Below are positions 14,786-16,717 of a stretch of 16,717 bases of DNA, piece after piece. This DNA comes from Lachnoclostridium sp. UBA2905 (GTDB lineage: Bacteria > Bacillota > Clostridia > Lachnospirales > Lachnospiraceae). Each line of letters begins with the position of its first letter. The stretch's first letter is position 1. A program made the position numbers and the translations under genes. The stretch is from contig DEDL01000010.1 of assembly GCA_002349525.1 (NCBI GenBank), positions 103,060 through 119,776 on the forward strand, in the 5' to 3' direction. The notes beneath the pieces were generated by a model that was not told the DNA's origin, made no database searches, and saw only the letters and a program-made list of their open reading frames with translations.

Positions 14786-15691
14786 ATGAAAAACACAACA
14801 TTACTTATCATGGCCGCTGGAATCGGTAGCCGATTTGGAACAGGAATCAAACAGTTGGAGCCGGTGGATGCTTCTAATCACATCATCATGGACTATTCCA
14901 TCCATGATGCAATCGAAGCAGGCTTCAATCATGTGGTATTTATCATCCGTAAGGATATCGAGAAGGAGTTCAAAGAGGTCATTGGTGATTGCATTGCCTC
15001 CATTTGCTCCTCTCACAACGTAACTGTAGACTACGCTTTCCAGGATATCAACGACATTCCGGGAACTATGCCGGAAGGACGTACTAAGCCTTGGGGGACG
15101 GGTCAGGCAGTCCTTGCAGCAAAGGATGTCATCAAGACCCCGTTCATTGTCATAAATGCAGATGATTACTATGGAAAGGAAGGCTTCAAAGCCGTCCATG
15201 AGTATTTGGTGAATGGCGGCAAGTCTTGCATGGCAGGCTTTGTGCTGAAAAACACACTGTCCGATAACGGCGGCGTGACTCGTGGTATCTGCAAAATGGA
15301 CGAGCAGAACAATCTGACTGAGGTTGTTGAGACTAAGAACATTGTAAAGACGGCAACCGGAGCAGAAGCAGACAGCGTAGTGGTTGATGTGAATTCTCTG
15401 GTTTCCATGAATATGTGGGGCTTGACTCCTGATTTTTTGGATGTGCTGGAGGAGGGCTTCAAGGAGTTCTTCGAGAAAGAAGTACCCAGCAATCCGCTGA
15501 AAGCAGAGTATCTGATTCCTATCTTCATTGGTGAACTGCTGGAGCAGGGAAAGATGTCTGTCAAAGTATTGAAAACAAACGATACCTGGTACGGCATGAC
15601 CTATCACGAGGATGTAGCAGCAGTAAAGGATAGCTTTAAAAAGATGCTGGAGAACGGTGTGTACAAGGCTGACCTGTTCAGTGATTTATAA
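14786..15691 (+). CDS. Sugar-phosphate nucleotidylyltransferase (NTP transferase family)
   Basis: Enzyme that would make a nucleotide-activated sugar from a sugar phosphate and an NTP. The signature MAAGIGSRFG at residues 9-18, with Lys22 in GIKQLEPV, is the phosphate-binding loop of the NTP transferase fold. KPWGTGQAVLAA near 105-116 and NADDYYG near 129-135 give the nucleotide and metal-binding parts. MWGLTPDFLDVLEEGFKEFF follows in the second half. The 301 residues are normal. The start ATG 14786 has GAGGTGA at 14775-14781. The exact sugar and nucleotide are not identifiable; the closest-looking proteins are generic NDP-sugar pyrophosphorylases of EPS loci. GC-richer than the upstream acyltransferase and the last recognisable biosynthetic gene of the cluster. 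Confidence 0.9.
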   Translation: MKNTTLLIMAAGIGSRFGTGIKQLEPVDASNHIIMDYSIHDAIEAGFNHVVFIIRKDIEKEFKEVIGDCIASICSSHNVTVDYAFQDINDIPGTMPEGRTKPWGTGQAVLAAKDVIKTPFIVINADDYYGKEGFKAVHEYLVNGGKSCMAGFVLKNTLSDNGGVTRGICKMDEQNNLTEVVETKNIVKTATGAEADSVVVDVNSLVSMNMWGLTPDFLDVLEEGFKEFFEKEVPSNPLKAEYLIPIFIGELLEQGKMSVKVLKTNDTWYGMTYHEDVAAVKDSFKKMLENGVYKADLFSDL

Positions 15692-15696
15692 TATAC

Positions 15697-15777
15697 GGGG
15701 GGCGATAGCTCCCTGTGCTGCTCGAAATTTTACACACCTCTTCGTGGTGAGCAGCAGGCAACGATCTATTATGATCG
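15697..15777 (+). other. Structured intergenic element with three inverted repeats
   Basis: The 125-base gap between the nucleotidylyltransferase and the next gene holds three consecutive foldable units. The first is GGGGGC-GATA-GCTCCC at 15698-15713, six pairs counting one G-T wobble. The second is TGCTGCTC at 15716-15723 pairing perfectly with GAGCAGCA at 15749-15756, with ACC/GGT inside. The third is CGATC-TATTAT-GATCG at 15762-15777. There is no T-run, so it is not an ordinary intrinsic terminator. It could be an RNA leader of the downstream small gene, an mRNA 3' stabiliser, or a recombination or insertion site. No known riboswitch class was recognised. Confidence 0.45.
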
Positions 15778-15816
15778 GCTAAGTGTGAGAAAAGAAAATA
15801 GTCGGGAGGAGTCAGA

Positions 15817-16080
15817 ATGGATTATAAAGAACGATTCCGCAATATACTGAATCGGCTTAAGAGCGATTCCAATAGGGAGCGGTATAATGCAATCTGTACT
15901 TTAACACAGAATGATGATGAGCAAAGAGTGTGGTCTATTTGTAGAGAATTCTGGGGAAACAATAAAGAGCCTCTGAATATAGAGAATTATGATGTGAAAG
16001 ATTTGGGTACGGCTTATGCAAAGAGACGGCTAGATGAGTTGGAGTCACTTTTGGATAAGCTGGGATGGGAGAAAGAGTAA
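15817..16080 (+). CDS. Small hypothetical protein, 87 residues
   Basis: Short soluble, acidic and helical-looking protein that I do not recognise. It begins MDYKERFRNILNRLKSDSNR and ends DELESLLDKLGWEKE. It has no cysteines except two in the middle (ICT and ICRE), no signal peptide and no membrane segment. It is accepted as real because GGGAGGAG at 15804-15811 is five bases ahead of the ATG and it fills the gap after a structured element. Codon use resembles the AT-rich cluster genes more than the coiled-coil gene that follows. The stop is followed within a few bases by a separate promoter, so it probably ends a transcription unit. Function unknown. Confidence 0.7.
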   Translation: MDYKERFRNILNRLKSDSNRERYNAICTLTQNDDEQRVWSICREFWGNNKEPLNIENYDVKDLGTAYAKRRLDELESLLDKLGWEKE

Positions 16081-16085
16081 TCATA

Positions 16086-16114
16086 TTGCCAGCACTCCAA
16101 CACAGTGCTATACT
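16086..16114 (+). promoter_or_regulatory. Sigma-70-type promoter with a palindrome between -35 and -10
   Basis: TTGCCA at 16086-16091 and TATACT at 16109-16114 are separated by exactly 17 bases, a good housekeeping promoter for the coiled-coil gene starting at 16148. The spacer is almost wholly taken up by the inverted repeat AGCACT-N7-AGTGCT at 16091-16109, which touches both hexamers and looks like a repressor operator, although it could also form a hairpin in a read-through transcript. Confidence 0.6.
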
Positions 16115-16147
16115 TAAACAACTATAAAAGGAAAGAGGTTATCACCT

Positions 16148-16480
16148 ATGCCCAGAACGAAAGGCAGCAAAAACCGTCCTAAAACCAATATCACCAAAGA
16201 CTACGCAACCCAGATTGCAGAAAAGCAAGAGACTATTGCGTCTCTGAATGCTGAGATCGCATCCATCACCGCAAACATTGACACTTTGAAGGCTGACTTG
16301 AAAGAGAAGAAGACTGCTCTGAAGAAGGCCGAAAAAGAAGTGGCATCCCTAGAAGCGAAGAAGGCAAAGGCAGATGCTAAGGCCGCTGAAGAAGCTAAGA
16401 AGACCGAAGCAGAAGCTGTGCTGAAGAAGCTGCTGGCAAGCGGGATGAGTGCGGACGAGATTCTGGAAAAGCTGAAATAA
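16148..16480 (+). CDS. Small basic-headed coiled-coil protein, 110 residues
   Basis: Unknown protein with a lysine/arginine-rich start (MPRTKGSKNRPKT, resembling a short AT-hook-like nucleic-acid-binding tail). A long predicted coiled coil follows from about residue 20 to 90, rich in A, K and E with heptad-like leucines and isoleucines. The C-terminus is LKKLLASGMSADEILEKLK. There is no signal peptide or membrane segment. The start ATG 16148 follows AAAGGAAAGAGG at 16127-16138. It has its own likely promoter upstream and a terminator just downstream, so it is a monocistronic unit rather than part of the polysaccharide operon. Nucleoid or DNA-associated function is only a guess from the N-terminus. 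Translation-optimised codons (AAG, CTG, GCA/GCT) suggest strong expression. Confidence 0.85.
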   Translation: MPRTKGSKNRPKTNITKDYATQIAEKQETIASLNAEIASITANIDTLKADLKEKKTALKKAEKEVASLEAKKAKADAKAAEEAKKTEAEAVLKKLLASGMSADEILEKLK

Positions 16481-16500
16481 ACAAGAACAAAAAAATAAAT

Positions 16501-16545
16501 GCCGTGTGGACAAACTGAACTCCAGGAGTTCGCACGGTATTTTTT
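16501..16545 (+). terminator. Intrinsic terminator after the coiled-coil gene
   Basis: The outer stem CCGTG at 16502-16506 pairs with CACGG at 16533-16537. An inner hairpin GAACTC-CAG-GAGTTC spans 16517-16531, and six T follow at 16540-16545. The left side carries an unpaired ten-base bulge (16507-16516). The A-rich stretch upstream (16488-16499) would give the reverse strand a T-run too, so it may act in both directions. Confidence 0.75.
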
Positions 16546-16615
16546 GAAGATTACCGTATAGTTTATAACGAAAATAAAAGAAGAACAAAATTTAAAGAAA
16601 TGGAGCTTTAGAAAA

Positions 16616-16717
16616 ATGAATTTATCAAAAATACATCATATTGCAATCATCGTATCTGACTACGAAGCTGCAAAGGATTTCTATGTGAACAAGCTGGGCT
16701 TCTCTGTCATCAGAGAA
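16616..16717 (+). CDS. VOC (glyoxalase/dioxygenase superfamily) protein, 3' end beyond window
   Basis: Only the first 34 codons are present. They read MNLSKIHHIAIIVSDYEAAK, followed by DFYVNKLGFSVIRE, the typical first beta-alpha-beta unit of vicinal-oxygen-chelate proteins related to lactoylglutathione lyase, with metal-ligand candidate His8 in the IHHIAI motif. The start ATG 16616 has GGAG at 16602-16605. A three-codon open frame ATG-GAG-CTT-TAG lies just before it at 16600-16611 and is probably coincidental. It follows a terminator, so it is not part of the polysaccharide operon. The substrate cannot be deduced. Confidence 0.88.
   Translation, partial: MNLSKIHHIAIIVSDYEAAKDFYVNKLGFSVIRE

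Noticed and set aside
15105..15109. G5 runs such as those in the nucleotidylyltransferase and glf
   Set aside because: Too short to be unstable and not unusual for the composition.
14801..15607. Minus-strand open frame of 268 codons opposite the nucleotidylyltransferase
   Set aside because: Same reasoning: the sense gene has definite catalytic motifs and a good ribosome binding site, and the antisense product resembles nothing.
1..16717. Mobile elements, CRISPR arrays, tRNA or rRNA genes
   Set aside because: I saw no transposase or integrase reading frame, no regularly spaced repeats and no tRNA-like or rRNA-like segment.

Overview
The window looks like most of a surface-polysaccharide (EPS or capsule) gene cluster of the Wzx/Wzy type from a low-to-mid GC Gram-positive anaerobe. 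The best guess is a gut clostridium of the Oscillospiraceae/Lachnospiraceae kind. The reasons are strong AGGAGG-type ribosome binding sites, frequent GTG/TTG starts, DUF4422 and F420-hydrogenase-beta-like proteins next to pyruvyl transferases, and two small downstream proteins of clostridial style. The genus cannot be fixed from the sequence. All genes are on the + strand and tightly packed, often with 1-25 base overlaps, so 69..15691 probably forms one transcript. No initiating phosphoglycosyl transferase, chain-length regulator or operon promoter is visible; they may lie upstream.

Layout: GT4 glycosyltransferase (69-1268); acyltransferase 3 (1293-2308, frameshifted); radical SAM/SPASM protein (2301-3482); second GT4 (3482-4615); DUF4422 putative glycosyltransferase (4661-5461); Wzy-like polymerase (5461-6651); polysaccharide pyruvyl transferase A (6627-7760) coupled to an Fe-S FrhB-like oxidoreductase A (7753-8965, frameshifted); Wzx flippase (8989-10398); UDP-galactopyranose mutase glf (10395-11516); pyruvyl transferase B (11530-12555) coupled to FrhB-like oxidoreductase B (12557-13726); second acyltransferase 3 (13778-14761); sugar-phosphate nucleotidylyltransferase (14786-15691). 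After a structured intergenic stretch come an 87-residue unknown protein, a 110-residue coiled-coil protein with its own promoter, a terminator, and the start of a VOC/glyoxalase-family gene. A repeat unit would be built by the transferases, probably with galactofuranose supplied through Glf. It would be decorated with acyl and possibly pyruvyl groups, flipped by Wzx and polymerised by Wzy.

The standout observation is four long poly-G tracts, all on the coding strand and all inside genes: G8 in acyltransferase 1, G7 in oxidoreductase A, G7 in oxidoreductase B and G9 in acyltransferase 2. Two of the genes are out of frame exactly at the tract and two are in frame. Within each paralogous pair one member is readable and the other is broken, and the tracts sit at non-homologous positions. 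This looks like a slipped-strand phase-variation system that combinatorially switches decorations of the polysaccharide, with homopolymer sequencing error as the main competing explanation for the two frameshifts. The genes also differ in composition: GT4-1, the radical SAM gene, glf and the nucleotidylyltransferase are visibly richer in GC than the intervening genes, which suggests a mosaic history.
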